A stretch of DNA of 64,000 nucleotides from DASZVB01 sp036272055 (GCA_036272055.1 DATAZL010000005.1:1-64000); one strand, 5' to 3'. Counted from the first letter of the stretch, positions 33,962-44,464 are shown. A program made the numbers and translations. Notes: generated by a model from the letters alone, not told the origin.

Positions 33962-34948
33962 TCACATGGCCTTCGCCACGTCGTCGATCATCACGATGTG
34001 ACCGTCGAGCTCGTCGTCGCCGAACGGCTCGTCGCGCACAGGACGCAGCATGCCCAGAGCCTCCTCCGTCATGACGCGGGTGATTTCTTCGGGCTCGTCG
34101 TCCTCGAGGAATGCGCGTTCGCTTCGCGTCGACGTCGACGTCGGCTTCGCTGGAATGCTCCGGGCGGGAGACTCCGGCGACGCCTCGTAGCCGTGACGTC
34201 TCGCGATACGCGGCCGGACGACGGCGTTCCAGAGGTCCGCCAGCGGCACGTGCTGCACGAGGACGCCCGGGCCCGCTGCCGCGAGCATGTCCACCGCGGT
34301 GAAGCCGCGTCGATTCTTCCCGTTCTCGAGCGCGCCGCGAAGCACGGCACCGAGAAGTTCTCGCGGTAGCCAGTTCGCGAGCTCGGGCATGGTGAGGGCC
34401 TCCACCACGTCGCGCTGATCGATCAATTCGTCTTCGAGAGCGCTGTCGAGCAGGTACGCGATGTGCTCCCGCGCGACGGCAGCGGCCTGTCCGGTAGACG
34501 CGACGTTCCAGAATTCGCCTTCGCTCACGAATTGCCAGAGCTTCTGCGGCTCGAGGTGGCGAACGCAGTCGTCGGCCGTGAAGAGCTCGACGATCGCCTC
34601 CGCGTTCGTTTCACCCTCGTCGAACGCGAGCCGGAGATCGGCCGCCGCGTCCTCCCACGACTTCCTCAGCGCGATCTTTTCTCTGACCCCTGTCGTCGAT
34701 ACCAGGATGACCGCCCGGAGCTCGGCGTTGTGCTCGAGCCCCTTCATGATCGCGGAGGGCGGAAAATGTCTCAGCAGGTCGCCAGCCGTACGGCGTCCCC
34801 GCCCGAGACCGTGCGCGATCGCGCGAGCGAGGAAGCGCTGAGCGCCATCTTCCAGCTTCGACACGAAGCCGAACGCAGCGGCAGTGGCGTGACGGGAAGA
34901 TGCGTCCACGGTTTTGCTCGTACCTCCGTCCATTGAACCACTGAGCAT
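33962..34948 (-). CDS. Cytoplasmic protein of unknown function
   Basis: 328 residues from the ATG at 34948 (alternative ATG at 34933); upstream in-frame codons look non-coding. The protein is helical and acidic: HFPPSAIMKGLEHNAELRAV, WEDAAADLRLAFDEGETNAE, WLPRELLGAVLRGALENGKN. A low-complexity acidic C-terminus follows. There is no signal or membrane segment. I do not recognise a family; it looks like a myxobacteria-restricted protein. Divergent from the DEAD-box helicase gene. Confidence 0.6.
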   Translation of the reverse strand: MLSGSMDGGTSKTVDASSRHATAAAFGFVSKLEDGAQRFLARAIAHGLGRGRRTAGDLLRHFPPSAIMKGLEHNAELRAVILVSTTGVREKIALRKSWEDAAADLRLAFDEGETNAEAIVELFTADDCVRHLEPQKLWQFVSEGEFWNVASTGQAAAVAREHIAYLLDSALEDELIDQRDVVEALTMPELANWLPRELLGAVLRGALENGKNRRGFTAVDMLAAAGPGVLVQHVPLADLWNAVVRPRIARRHGYEASPESPARSIPAKPTSTSTRSERAFLEDDEPEEITRVMTEEALGMLRPVRDEPFGDDELDGHIVMIDDVAKAM

Positions 34949-35097
34949 GTCCCCGGAACCGCACGACGTCCACAACGCGCCTCGTTGCGCCCTCGCACAG
35001 ACCCCCAGCGCACATCGAGCGACGATGAGCGTCCCCGACTTACCTGATGCGCGCGGCGCGCTCACACTGGGCATGCGCGCCCGAGCGAAGGCGGACT

Positions 35098-36363
35098 ATG
35101 GTGCCGGCCGTGGGCAGTACCCCGACCTTCGCTGAACTCGGTCTTTCGAATGCGGTGGTGCGTGGGCTCGAGGCGCTGGGATACGTCGCGCCGACGCGCG
35201 TGCAGCTGGCGGCGATTCCGGCGATCTTGCGTGGAGGGGACGTCTGGGGGTCGGGGGAAACAGGGTCGGGCAAGACGGCCGCGTTTGCGCTTCCACTTCT
35301 CGAAACCTTGAGCGCGCCGAGGACAAAGTCGCCGCGACCCACTCGTGCTCTCATCCTGGTCCCGACGCGAGAGCTCGCGACCCAGGTCGCCGATGCCTTT
35401 CGCGACTACGGCCGGTTTGTCGTGGACGGCCCAAAGGTGTGCTTTGCCATCGGGGGCGTGTCGATCAATCCGCAGATGATGGCGCTTCGCGGCGGCGCTG
35501 ATGTGGTCGTGGCCACGCCCGGGCGCTTGCTCGATCTGGTCGAACAGAATGCGCTCCGGCTCTCTTCGGTGGAGACGCTGGTGCTCGACGAAGCCGATCG
35601 TCTGCTGTCGCTCGGATTTGCAGGCGAGCTCGCCCGGGTGCTGTCACTCCTCCCGGAGCGACGTCAGAACTTGCTCTTCTCCGCCACGTTTCCTTCCGCG
35701 GTCGCGGCACTCGCAGAGCGGCTGTTGCACGAGCCGACGCGCATCGATTTGAACGTCGACGCAACACCCGTCGCGGCGATCGTTCAGCGCTTCATCGCGG
35801 TGGATACCGACAAGCGTACGCTCCTGCTCCGGCACTTGCTCCGTGATTTCCCGCAAGCGCTCGTGTTCGCGGCGAGCCAGCACACGGTCGTGCATCTCAC
35901 GGCGAAGCTCGAGCGCGCGGGCATCGACGCGCGCCCATTCCACGGAGATCAGAGTCAAGGCGCCCGGACGGAGGCGCTCGCGGGGTTCAAGGCGAAGAAG
36001 GTGCGCGTCCTCGTGGCGACGGATCTGGCCGCGCGCGGCATCGACATCGCGGAGCTCCCGCTGGTCGTGAACTACGATCTCCCGCGTTCGACCGTGGACT
36101 ATCTGCACCGCATTGGCCGCACCGGACGCGCCGGCGAATCGGGGCTCGCCGTCAGCTTCGTCACGGCAGCAACCGACGCGCACTTCCGGCTGATCGCGAA
36201 GCGCTACGCGCTGAACGTCGAGCTCGAACGAATTGCGGGGTTCGAACCGACGGAGCTCGCTCCTTCGGCAGAAGCGTCGCACGGCGGCGTGAAGGGCAAG
36301 CGGAAGAGCAAGAAGGACAAGCTCCGCGAAGCACTCGCGCGGGCCAAGACCGAGAAGAGCTGA
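35098..36363 (+). CDS. DEAD-box ATP-dependent RNA helicase (RhlE-like)
   Basis: 421 residues from the ATG at 35098. Motifs are in order: Q motif (FAELGLSNAVVRGLEALGY, then PTRVQ), motif I GETGSGKTAAF, Ia PTRELA, Ib TPGRLLD, II DEAD, III SAT, IV region ALVFAASQHTVVHL, V VATDLAARGIDI, VI HRIGRTGRAG. A basic C-terminal tail rich in Lys follows. It unwinds short RNA duplexes; members act in RNA decay, ribosome assembly and cold adaptation. Length and motif set are complete. Confidence 0.93.
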   Translation: MVPAVGSTPTFAELGLSNAVVRGLEALGYVAPTRVQLAAIPAILRGGDVWGSGETGSGKTAAFALPLLETLSAPRTKSPRPTRALILVPTRELATQVADAFRDYGRFVVDGPKVCFAIGGVSINPQMMALRGGADVVVATPGRLLDLVEQNALRLSSVETLVLDEADRLLSLGFAGELARVLSLLPERRQNLLFSATFPSAVAALAERLLHEPTRIDLNVDATPVAAIVQRFIAVDTDKRTLLLRHLLRDFPQALVFAASQHTVVHLTAKLERAGIDARPFHGDQSQGARTEALAGFKAKKVRVLVATDLAARGIDIAELPLVVNYDLPRSTVDYLHRIGRTGRAGESGLAVSFVTAATDAHFRLIAKRYALNVELERIAGFEPTELAPSAEASHGGVKGKRKSKKDKLREALARAKTEKS

Positions 36364-36506
36364 TTCAGTCGGTCACGATTTGCCAGGGCCGTCTTGCTAC
36401 CTTCGACCCCTAACCCCGCGCGCCAGATATTGAACAGTACACGCGGAACTTCGGGGTGAGATGCTAGCGACCCGTTCGCGTTAGGATGAATGCTCGGCGT
36501 GATCCA

Positions 36507-39500
36507 ATGGCGACCTCACGGTACAAAATCGATACGGTACTCGGGACGGGTGGCGCCGGCTTCGTCTGCAAGGCGCTGGATACGCTCGACGGTCGCACCG
36601 TCGCGCTGAAGCGTCTCGCTCCGAACAAGCTCGCGACGCCGCGAGAAGTCCAGCGCACGCAGGCGCTCTTCGAACGCGAGTACCATGTGCTCGCGCAGCT
36701 CGCGCACCCGCGGATCATCGAGGTGTACGACTACGGCGTCGACGACGAGGGGCCGTACTACACGATGGAGTGGCTTCAAGGCGCGAGCCTTCGGCAACGC
36801 TCGCCGCTGGCCCTCGTCGACGCCTGCTCGCTCATTCGCGACGTGGCCTCGTCGCTCGCCATCTTGCACTCGCGGCGGCTCGTCCACCGCGACGTGACCC
36901 CGCGGAACATTCACTGCTCGAACGATGGCAACGCGAAGCTCATCGATTTCGGAGCGATGTCGCCGTTCGGAGTGGCCAAGGTCATCGTCGGAACGCCCCC
37001 GTTCATCGCCCCCGAGTGCATCCAATTCCAGCCCGTCGACGGCCGAACGGATCTCTTTTCGCTCGGGGCTTGCCTCTACTACGCCATCACGGGGAGGCAC
37101 GCATATCCGGCTCGAACGATCGCCGAATTGCACACCTGCTGGCAAAGCGCCCCGTCGAGGCCCTCGCGCTTCGAGCGTACCGTGCCCGAGGCGCTCGATC
37201 GCCTGATCCTGGAGCTTCTCAGCCTGCAGCCGGCAGGGCGGCCCGGCTCGGCCGCGGAGGTCTTCGAGCGTCTCACCACCGTCGCTGCCCTCGATGCAGG
37301 CGAGCCCCCGACCGTCGCCCGCGCCTATCTGGCGCGCCCTGCTCTCGCGGGTCGGGACAGCGAGCTTGCGCGGATCCGTCGCCGTATGCTCCGCGCGGCT
37401 CGCGGCCAGGGCACCGCGATTGTGGTGACGGGGCGCGGGGGCGTCGGTCGGTCGCGGTTGTTCGAAACCGCCGTTCTCGAGGCGAAGCTCTCCGGTTTCA
37501 CGGTGCTCCGCGCCGACACTTCCGAAGGACGCACGTCCTCCTTCGCCGCGATAAACTCGATAGTGCGAGGGCTCGCCGAGGTGACGTCCGAAGCATCCTC
37601 GCTCCTCGCGACGAGCAGCGAGGTAGACGTGGCCGGCGCCGCGCGGCCACGAAGTGAAACGATCAATGCGCTGGCTCACGCGATCTGCGAGGCCAGTCGC
37701 CATCGTTCCATCGCGGTGACCGTCGACGACGTGCACGTCATCGACGACGAGTCGCTCGCGACGCTCGCTCTTCTGACCAACGCCGCAAAAGGACTGCGGC
37801 TCTTCGTTCTCACGACACTCGACGCCGACGAGATCCGGCAGCGCGATCCGGCTCTCTCACTGCTCCTCGCGTCCTCGGCGCGCATCGAAATCGGCCCCCT
37901 CTCCGCGTCGGAGACCCGCACGCTCCTGTCTTCGCTGTTCGGGGAAATTCCGAACCTCGATACGGTGTCGGCCGTCGCCCACGAGACGACGCGCGGGAAC
38001 GCGCGTGAGCTCCTCGACGCGGCGCAGGAGCTGGTCGACAACGGGTTCGCCGGGTATGCCGGCGGCGCCTGGACCATCTCCGGTGACCCGAAAGCCATCG
38101 AGGCGGTGCTCGCACGCAGCACCGACGTCTCCCATCGTGTGCAGGCGCTTCCTCGGGACGCTCGTGAGCTGCTGTCGGTGCTGGCGCTCGATCGCGACAT
38201 GCAGATAGGCCTCCGTGACTACTCCGACGTCGCATTCGGCGGGGACAAGGTGCGCGCGAACCAGGCGCTCACCGATCTTCTGCAGTCGGAGCTCGTGTCG
38301 CTGGTCGAGGACAAGTGCCGGTTCGGACGCGAAGCGGTTCGGGACGCGATCGTTCAGTCATTGCCGAGCGAGACGCGTCGCGAGCTCCACCGTCGCCTCG
38401 CCGAGCGGACCGAGGCGGCGAATGCGAACCCGATCTACCCTGCGTACCACTTCTTTCTCGCGGGCAAGCCGCAGGAGTCGGCAGCGGCGGTCGACCGCTT
38501 TCGCGACGTCATCGAAGCACGCCCGAACGCGCCGATCTTGAGCCAGGCGATCGTGCACGACGCCCTCGAGATGATCGTCTACAGCGACGCAGACTTCAGC
38601 GATAATTTCCGGGCCGGGCACGGCGCGGGGATGGTCATGAACGCCATCTATCACGGTCTACCCGAGCGTGCGGCTCCCCACACGACGGAGTTCCTCGGGC
38701 GCCTGTCGAGGCTCACAGCCCTCGACGACTATCATGCGCGGACGGACCTGGAGCCCGGCGCGCGGCTCGGCATTACCCTGGGACTGGCTCACGCGCGCTG
38801 CAGCGAGGATCCTCGCGGGCTCGACCCGGTGAACGCGGTTCGCAGGCTTTGCCAGCTCAGCATTTCAACGGCGCTGTGCGCGCGTTTCATGGCCGATCCG
38901 CACCTGCTGCGCGGCATTCCGGATCTCTCCCCGTTCGCGCCGCTGTCGCCCGGCGTCGCCCTGGCTGTTCGACTGGTGAGTGCGATGGGGATGCTCGTCC
39001 GGGGGCAAGATTGGGAAGCCTGGGACGCCATCAACGGATTGCGCGAAGAGTTACGCGCGATACCGAGCGATGGGCTCGACCCGCTCACGCGGCTCTCGCT
39101 CGAAAGCGTCGCGCTCGGGCAGCTGTGCGCGCTGGAAGCCGAATATGCTTGCGCGACGGCATTGCAGCACATCGACGAGTACACGCCCAGATCGGCGAAC
39201 ATGGCGGAGAGCTGCCGCGCTCGCTACTACCTGGCAGAGGGGCTGCTGGCGCAGTCCGAGCTCGCGCGCCGAAACTTCGAAATCCTATCCGTACGTCCGG
39301 GTAGCTCACGCGAAGCGCGAATCATCGAGCTTCCGACGTACCTCGTTCTCCACGCCATTTCCGATGACGTGCTCGGCTTGAAGCGCACGCTCGGAGGCAT
39401 CGCAGAGGTCGCGAAAACGCGTCCGCACTGGGCCTCTCGCGTGGCCCTCGCTTCGGCTCATCTCCACCGGTGCCGCGGCGAGATCGCCGCCGGCCTCGCG

Positions 39501-40436
39501 ACGATCGAGCGCTCGCTCGACGAGCTGCCGCCGGAGCATGGCGACTGGGCACCGAGCGCAGCGCTCCGGATCGCGCTGCTCGATCTCGCCGGCAATCCGG
39601 CGGCGGCCGTCGACGCCGGCGTCGCCTACCTCGCAGAATCCCGCGAGCGGCGCGTTCCGCCCGTCGGCATCATGCTCTCCCTTGCGCTCGCGTTTGCCAA
39701 CGCGGGCAACAGCGAGGCCGCCGAAGAGCACGTGACACTCGCTCGCCTGGCGCTCGAAGCTCGGGGCGTCTCCGGGATTCATCTCGGACGCTGCTACGAA
39801 GTCGGGGCTTGCATCGCCTCACTGCGCGGCGATCGAGCGGCCTTCAAGGAGCGCGCGGATGCGTGTGCCCGCTACTACCGGCGGGGCGAAAATCCCGTCC
39901 TGACGGCGCGGTACGATGCACTCTTCCGCGAGCGCCGGACACCGAGCGTGCGCGCCGCGCAGGGCGATCTCGAGCCCGTGACGGGCGCGAGAAAGCAAGC
40001 CGCGGCTGTGCATTCGACGATCAAGGACGGTAGCTCCGGCTCGGCCATCGCGAGCGATGCGCTTGCCGTCCTGGTCGAACGCACGGGCGCCAGAGGGGGC
40101 ATCCTCTACGCGCGGGTCGGTGACGAATGGACGCGATTCGCCGTCACCGCAGGCCTCACGGTATCGGGCAACCTTGAGGCCGTCGTCGCCGACTACTTGA
40201 TGCAGGTGAGCGAGCCCGCCACGCAGACCGTGGGTCTATCCAGCCTTCCGAGGCGACCTACCGATCACAGCTGGACCTTCGATCCTGAGAGTGGTGAGCG
40301 CTGGGTTCCGTATCTCATCGATGGACCACGCACTGCAGGCGATCTGCCAATCGGCGCCGTGATCCTCGCCTTGCCGGGCGAAGAAACGGTCGAGATCCCC
40401 TCGATGAGCCTGATGGCCATCGGAAGAGCGCTCTAG
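36507..40436 (+). CDS. Ser/Thr protein kinase fused to a STAND-like ATPase and GAF-like end
   Basis: 1309 residues from the ATG at 36507 (an in-frame ATG lies at 36486). Residues 8-260 form a Hanks-type kinase: glycine loop GTGGAGFV, VALKRL lysine, catalytic loop HRDVTPRN, LIDFGAM, then GTPPFIAPE. The loop reads TP-R where most kinases read KPEN/KPSN, but Asp and Asn are kept. Residues about 300-620 resemble an AAA/STAND ATPase (FAGRDSELARI-like start, GRGGVGRSR P-loop with Arg in place of Lys, VTVDDVHVIDDESL). A helical TPR-like array continues to about 1170. The end resembles a small GAF-type sensor. It is a cytoplasmic signalling protein of a type expanded in myxobacteria. Confidence 0.85.
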   Translation: MATSRYKIDTVLGTGGAGFVCKALDTLDGRTVALKRLAPNKLATPREVQRTQALFEREYHVLAQLAHPRIIEVYDYGVDDEGPYYTMEWLQGASLRQRSPLALVDACSLIRDVASSLAILHSRRLVHRDVTPRNIHCSNDGNAKLIDFGAMSPFGVAKVIVGTPPFIAPECIQFQPVDGRTDLFSLGACLYYAITGRHAYPARTIAELHTCWQSAPSRPSRFERTVPEALDRLILELLSLQPAGRPGSAAEVFERLTTVAALDAGEPPTVARAYLARPALAGRDSELARIRRRMLRAARGQGTAIVVTGRGGVGRSRLFETAVLEAKLSGFTVLRADTSEGRTSSFAAINSIVRGLAEVTSEASSLLATSSEVDVAGAARPRSETINALAHAICEASRHRSIAVTVDDVHVIDDESLATLALLTNAAKGLRLFVLTTLDADEIRQRDPALSLLLASSARIEIGPLSASETRTLLSSLFGEIPNLDTVSAVAHETTRGNARELLDAAQELVDNGFAGYAGGAWTISGDPKAIEAVLARSTDVSHRVQALPRDARELLSVLALDRDMQIGLRDYSDVAFGGDKVRANQALTDLLQSELVSLVEDKCRFGREAVRDAIVQSLPSETRRELHRRLAERTEAANANPIYPAYHFFLAGKPQESAAAVDRFRDVIEARPNAPILSQAIVHDALEMIVYSDADFSDNFRAGHGAGMVMNAIYHGLPERAAPHTTEFLGRLSRLTALDDYHARTDLEPGARLGITLGLAHARCSEDPRGLDPVNAVRRLCQLSISTALCARFMADPHLLRGIPDLSPFAPLSPGVALAVRLVSAMGMLVRGQDWEAWDAINGLREELRAIPSDGLDPLTRLSLESVALGQLCALEAEYACATALQHIDEYTPRSANMAESCRARYYLAEGLLAQSELARRNFEILSVRPGSSREARIIELPTYLVLHAISDDVLGLKRTLGGIAEVAKTRPHWASRVALASAHLHRCRGEIAAGLATIERSLDELPPEHGDWAPSAALRIALLDLAGNPAAAVDAGVAYLAESRERRVPPVGIMLSLALAFANAGNSEAAEEHVTLARLALEARGVSGIHLGRCYEVGACIASLRGDRAAFKERADACARYYRRGENPVLTARYDALFRERRTPSVRAAQGDLEPVTGARKQAAAVHSTIKDGSSGSAIASDALAVLVERTGARGGILYARVGDEWTRFAVTAGLTVSGNLEAVVADYLMQVSEPATQTVGLSSLPRRPTDHSWTFDPESGERWVPYLIDGPRTAGDLPIGAVILALPGEETVEIPSMSLMAIGRAL

Positions 40437-40445
40437 GTCCGTCCT

Positions 40446-40623
40446 CTACCGAACGACGACCCTCCACATTCCCGCGTCGAGGTTCGACGAGTAGAGGAGC
40501 CGGTGGGCCTTGTCGTAGCCGAAGGTGCCGCCCTGACTCATCATCGGGCTGGTGAGCGCTGTCCACTTCTGGCCGTCGGTCTCCGGGGAGCGCAGGGAGC
40601 GCAGGTAGCGCGGATTGCAGAAG
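40446..40623 (-). pseudogene. C-terminal scrap of a secreted beta-propeller-like protein
   Basis: A minus-strand frame ends at 40446 and reads NPRYLRSLRSPETDGQKWTA followed by GTFGYDKAHRLLYSSNLDAG and WRVVVR. It has the rhythm of a sialidase or sorting-protein-type repeat end. There is no start or upstream continuation, so it is a remnant of about 58 codons. Confidence 0.45.
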
Positions 40624-40785
40624 CTCGGGCGTCTTCGAAATCACCGCTTTCGAAGTCTGCGTATCCTTCCTCGATCGCCGCCTCGAGCTTCGCTAGCATG
40701 GGCGCTGCTCCGACGGTTGGGGGCCGACCCCGCTCGGATAACCCGTCCCAGCGCGCATCGCGGTGGAGTACGATAGCGGGTCGGA
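40624..40785. other. Spacer with a possible antitoxin-like scrap (minus)
   Basis: A minus-strand frame reads MLAKLEAAIEEGYADFESGD before running into the propeller remnant. The Leu/Glu-rich helix is reminiscent of the C-terminal helix of ParD/RHH-type antitoxins, but it is too short for an assignment. Confidence 0.25.
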
Positions 40786-42961
40786 ATGCCGCCCACTTCA
40801 CGCGGTCTGTACGAGGTCCTGATCACGGAGGCGCTGGACGCCGGGTTGCAGGACAGTCAGGAGTCGCGCGAGATCCGTCGCGACGGGCTTCGCGAAGCAG
40901 ACGCCGCGGATCGCATCGCGTTCCATCTTGGCCGCGTCGTGGAGCGTGCGGTGAGTTCGTTCGGACGTGAGGAGCGAGTCGAGAAAGGAATCGCACTCGC
41001 CAGGCAACTCATCGACGACGTCGCCTCGGTGGCGGCCGAGGCGGCGCAAAAAGAGAAGCCGGTCGCCCCCGGTGCGGTACTCCGCGCCCTCCTGTCGAGA
41101 TTGCCGGACGGCACTCCCGAGGCGATCGCCGAGCCGCTCATCCCTTTGCTCGACACGACACTTCTTACGAATGCACCTGGTGAACCTCGCGTCGGCAGCC
41201 AGCTGCTCGCGGAGATCCACTCTGCGGACCGCATCGACGTCGTCATGGCGTTCGTTCGCAAGAGCGGAGTCGCGCCGCTTCTGAATGCGCTGCGCGCTCA
41301 CTGCGAGGCCGGCAGGGTCTTGCGTGTGCTCACCACGACATATACAGGCTCGACCGAAGGCAAGGCGCTCGAGATGCTCCGCGACGCCGGCGCCGAGGTG
41401 CGGATCTCGTACGACACGACCACGACGCGCCTGCATGCAAAGGCATGGCTATTCTATAGACGTTCCGGCTTCTCGACCGCCTACATCGGCTCGTCCAATC
41501 TGACGCATTCGGCTCAGGTGACCGGCCTCGAATGGAACGTGCGCGCCTCGAGCGCGCGTAACCCTGGTGTCGTCGGCAAGGTTGCAGCGGTATTCCGTCT
41601 GGGCGGATAGCTCGGACGACGACCGGCGAGCGTCTCTGCGCGACCTCGCAAGCGGTGCGCTCAACGTCGTCTTCTCCGTCGATCTTTTCAATGAGGGCGT
41701 CGACGTCCCCGCCGTTGACACGGTCCTGTTCCTGCGCCCCACCGACAGTCCGACGCTCTTCTTGCAGCAACTCGGCCGCGGTCTCAGGAAAACCTTCGGC
41801 AAGACGGTGTGCACCGTTCTCGACTTCGTCGGCCACCACCGTGCCGAGTTCCGGTTCGACCGTCGATTTCGAGCGCTTCTCGGCGGCACGCGCAAGAACC
41901 TCATCGAGCAAGTCGCGGAAGGTTTCCCGTTCTTGCCCGCGGGCTGCCACATGGAGCTCGACCCAGTCGCGGCCGACATCGTGCTGCGGAACATTCGCGA
42001 ATCCCTTCCCTCGCGCTGGGCGGCGAAGCTCGAGGAGCTCCGTGCCCTCGCTCGCGCTCGCGGCGAGGTTACCCTTGCGCGCTACCTGGAAGAGACCGGG
42101 CTCGAGGTAGAGGACGTTTACGACGGGGGTCGATCCTGGTCGGAGCTTCGCGCAGAATCAGGCATTCCGCTCTCAGCGCCCGGACCCAGTGAGGAGACAC
42201 TTCGCCGCGCGTGCGGTCGACTCCTGCACGTCGACGACACGACGCGTCTCGATGTCTACGCCGCCTTCCTGCGCAACGACACTCCGCCGAATCAGGAAAG
42301 CCTGGCCGTCCGCGAGCGACGGCTGCTCCGCATGTTGGCCGCGCCGCTACTGGACAAGGCCGTGACGAAAGCAACCAGCCTCGAAGCTGGATGCGAACTA
42401 TTATGGCGGCACCCCGGGGTACGTCAGGAGCTCCTCGAGCTTCTCGATGCGCTCCGCGCGCGAGTCGCGCATTTGCATCACCCGCTCGAAACGAACCCGG
42501 AGGTACCGCTCCGCGTTCACGCTCGTTACTCGCGACTCGAGATCTTGGCGGCGTTCGGAATCGGCGAGGGCGCGAAGGTCTCTCCGTGGCAGACCGGCGT
42601 GTACTGGGCGGAGGAGAGCCGAGCCGACCTCCTCGCGTTCACGCTCGACAAGACGAGCGGACAGTTCTCACCCACAACCCGGTACCGCGACTACGCGATC
42701 AGTAGCGAACTGATCCACTGGGAGAGTCAATCGGTCACTCGTGCCGACAGCGAAACGGGCAGGCGCTACCGGAAGCACGCGCAGCAGGGCTCCACGGTGC
42801 AGCTCTTTGCGCGACTGCGCAGCGATGACCGCGCCTTCTGGTTCCTCGGACCGGCTGAGTACGTGAGTCACGAGGGAGAACTCCCGATGGCAGTAACGTG
42901 GAGGCTGCGCCGGCCGCTGTCGGGAGATCTCTTCGCGACGTTCGCGGCGGCGGTCGCGTAG
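40786..42961 (+). pseudogene. PLD-DUF3427 superfamily II helicase with internal deletion
   Basis: Two ORFs of one family lie head to tail in different frames. The first (40786-41610) is the N-terminal part with a phospholipase-D-like domain: LYEVLITEALDAGL, the HxK motif LHAKAWLFYRRSG, and YIGSSNLTHSAQVTGLEWNV. The second (about 41590-42961) starts in the helicase C-terminal lobe, VWADSSDDDRRASLRDLASG, DLFNEGVDVPAVDTVLF and QLGRGLR, and continues through the DUF3427 region. The DEAD/DEAH motifs I-III that should lie between are absent. About 300 residues are deleted and the frame is shifted at the join. Intact members couple a PLD nuclease-like domain to a helicase and occur in accessory islands. 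Confidence 0.8.
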
Positions 42962-43596
42962 AGACCCACAGCGGAGTCCAGGCGACGGTCGTTCTCGTCA
43001 GCGACGATGCCGGACAGGGCTTCGACTGGACCGCGAGTGTCGTTCTGGCGAACGGCGCACTGACCCCGGAGCCGCCGTCCGGCTCCGCGTGCGCCGGCTA
43101 TGGACCGACGAGCGCAGGCGTCGGCGTGCACTTTCCTGATGACGCCACACCGGGTGCGACGGCGCGCGGAACGCTCGTGATCGACACGACGGATCCGGCA
43201 CTCACACCCGTTCGCTTCGACGTGAATGCCGAACTGGTCGAGACCCGCTTTTCTCTCGACCCGGCTCAAGTCGACTTCGGCACTGTCGCCATCGGACAGA
43301 GCGCCAGCGCCACGGTGACCGTCACGAATCTCGGCATGGCGCCGCTCTCGCTATTGGAGCCGCAAGCAGCGGTCAATGCGCCCTTTCGATACGTCGATTG
43401 GGCACCTCGCGGCGAGGATCAGTTCGGGAGTCCGACCGTCCCGCCCGGTGGCAAGCAAACCATCACCATCTACTTCGAGCCGACGGCGAGCGGAGACTAT
43501 TCGGCTGGACTAGAGCTGACGTCATTCTTCGACGCCAGCCCCCCCGAATGCGGCGCGCCGGAACCCCTCGCGCTGCACGGCAGCGCCGGACCGTAA
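42962..43596 (+). pseudogene. ASPM/SPD-2/Hydin-type Ig-like protein, 5' truncated
   Basis: From the helicase remnant's stop to 43596 a frame reads two Ig-like modules. The second is diagnostic: LDPAQVDFGTVAIGQSASAT then VTVTNLGMAPLSL and PPGGKQTITIYFEPTASGDY. The reading frame has no start of its own and no signal sequence; it runs back into the helicase gene. The N-terminus was lost at the junction near 42960. The parent was likely a secreted adhesive or structural protein. Confidence 0.7.
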
Positions 43597-43627
43597 GCGA
43601 GCAATTGCACCCTCCGGACCAGACGCG

Positions 43628-44464
43628 TCAGAACGACGTGGCTGCGAAGGGATCCTCCTCGCGGAGGACGGTGCACACTATCGACGAGTCGCCAGGAGGG
43701 AGCTCGACCTTGAAGGCCGTATGGTTGAACTCGTCGCGCACCGCGGAGCCGGTCGCCGCGCCAACGATGCCTTCTGAGAAGTCGACCGAGACGTCGGCGG
43801 TGGAGGGCACCTCTGGATTGCATTTCAGGCCGAGAAAATACGGCCAGTCGGAGCCTTGCATGTAGGGGGTGCATTCGACGGCGCGGCCGTCCACAGTGAC
43901 TGCGACGGGCGACGTCGCGGGCACCGTCACTGGCTCCGAGAACCCGATCAGCAGCTTGGCAAAAGAACCGTCTGTGCTCGACGCGCACGCAGCCACGGAA
44001 AGGACGCGCGGCCTGACGGGCCTGACGGGCCTTCAGGCACCTCACCCTGCACCGCTGCCCCGGCCGGTGCCCGGAGTGTGATGGTGTACCAGCCCTCCTC
44101 GAGGGTTTCGGCCGGCGTCAAGCGATAGAGGGCTCTGCCGGAGTCACCGGGAGGTTCGTATGGCGTTCGCCACGACGTCAGTGACCGTCTCGTCCCGCTG
44201 TAGTGTCAGCTCGATGGGCGATTGTGCAGGGTCGAGCTGGCTCGACGGATCAAATGACATCTCGACCGTGGGCGTCACCGAAGGATCGACACCGGTGCGA
44301 AACATCTACGGCCGCACGTCGAGCGAAACACTCGTCCCGAGCGGCCCCTCCTCCGTCCCCCCGTCCGTCATGCGAGCCTTCGGCGTCCCACCCTTCGCGG
44401 AGGAACACGCCGTGATAGCCGCCACGACCAGCACGACACCAACCGACCCAATGACGTCTCGCAT
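43628..44464 (-). pseudogene. Decayed lipoprotein gene: one stop and two frameshifts
   Basis: On the minus strand an ATG at 44464 gives a signal with a lipobox (VVLVVAAITAC). The frame meets a TAG at about 44306, directly after SLDVRP, and resumes in the same frame with VDPSVTPTVEMSFDPSSQLD, an Ig-like strand pattern. After ANAIRTS it shifts to the frame PPGDSGRALYRLTPAETLEE. It shifts again near the 9-bp tandem CCTGACGGG at about 44013-44032 to the frame GSFAKLLIGFSEPVTVPATS, which runs to 43628. Joined, the frames give a continuous lipoprotein of about 270 residues. Slippage at the small tandem repeat can explain the last shift. Confidence 0.7.

Noticed and set aside
40541..40801. A ParD/RHH-type antitoxin gene on the minus strand
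   Set aside because: Only one helix of about 20 residues resembles an antitoxin and there is no toxin gene beside it.
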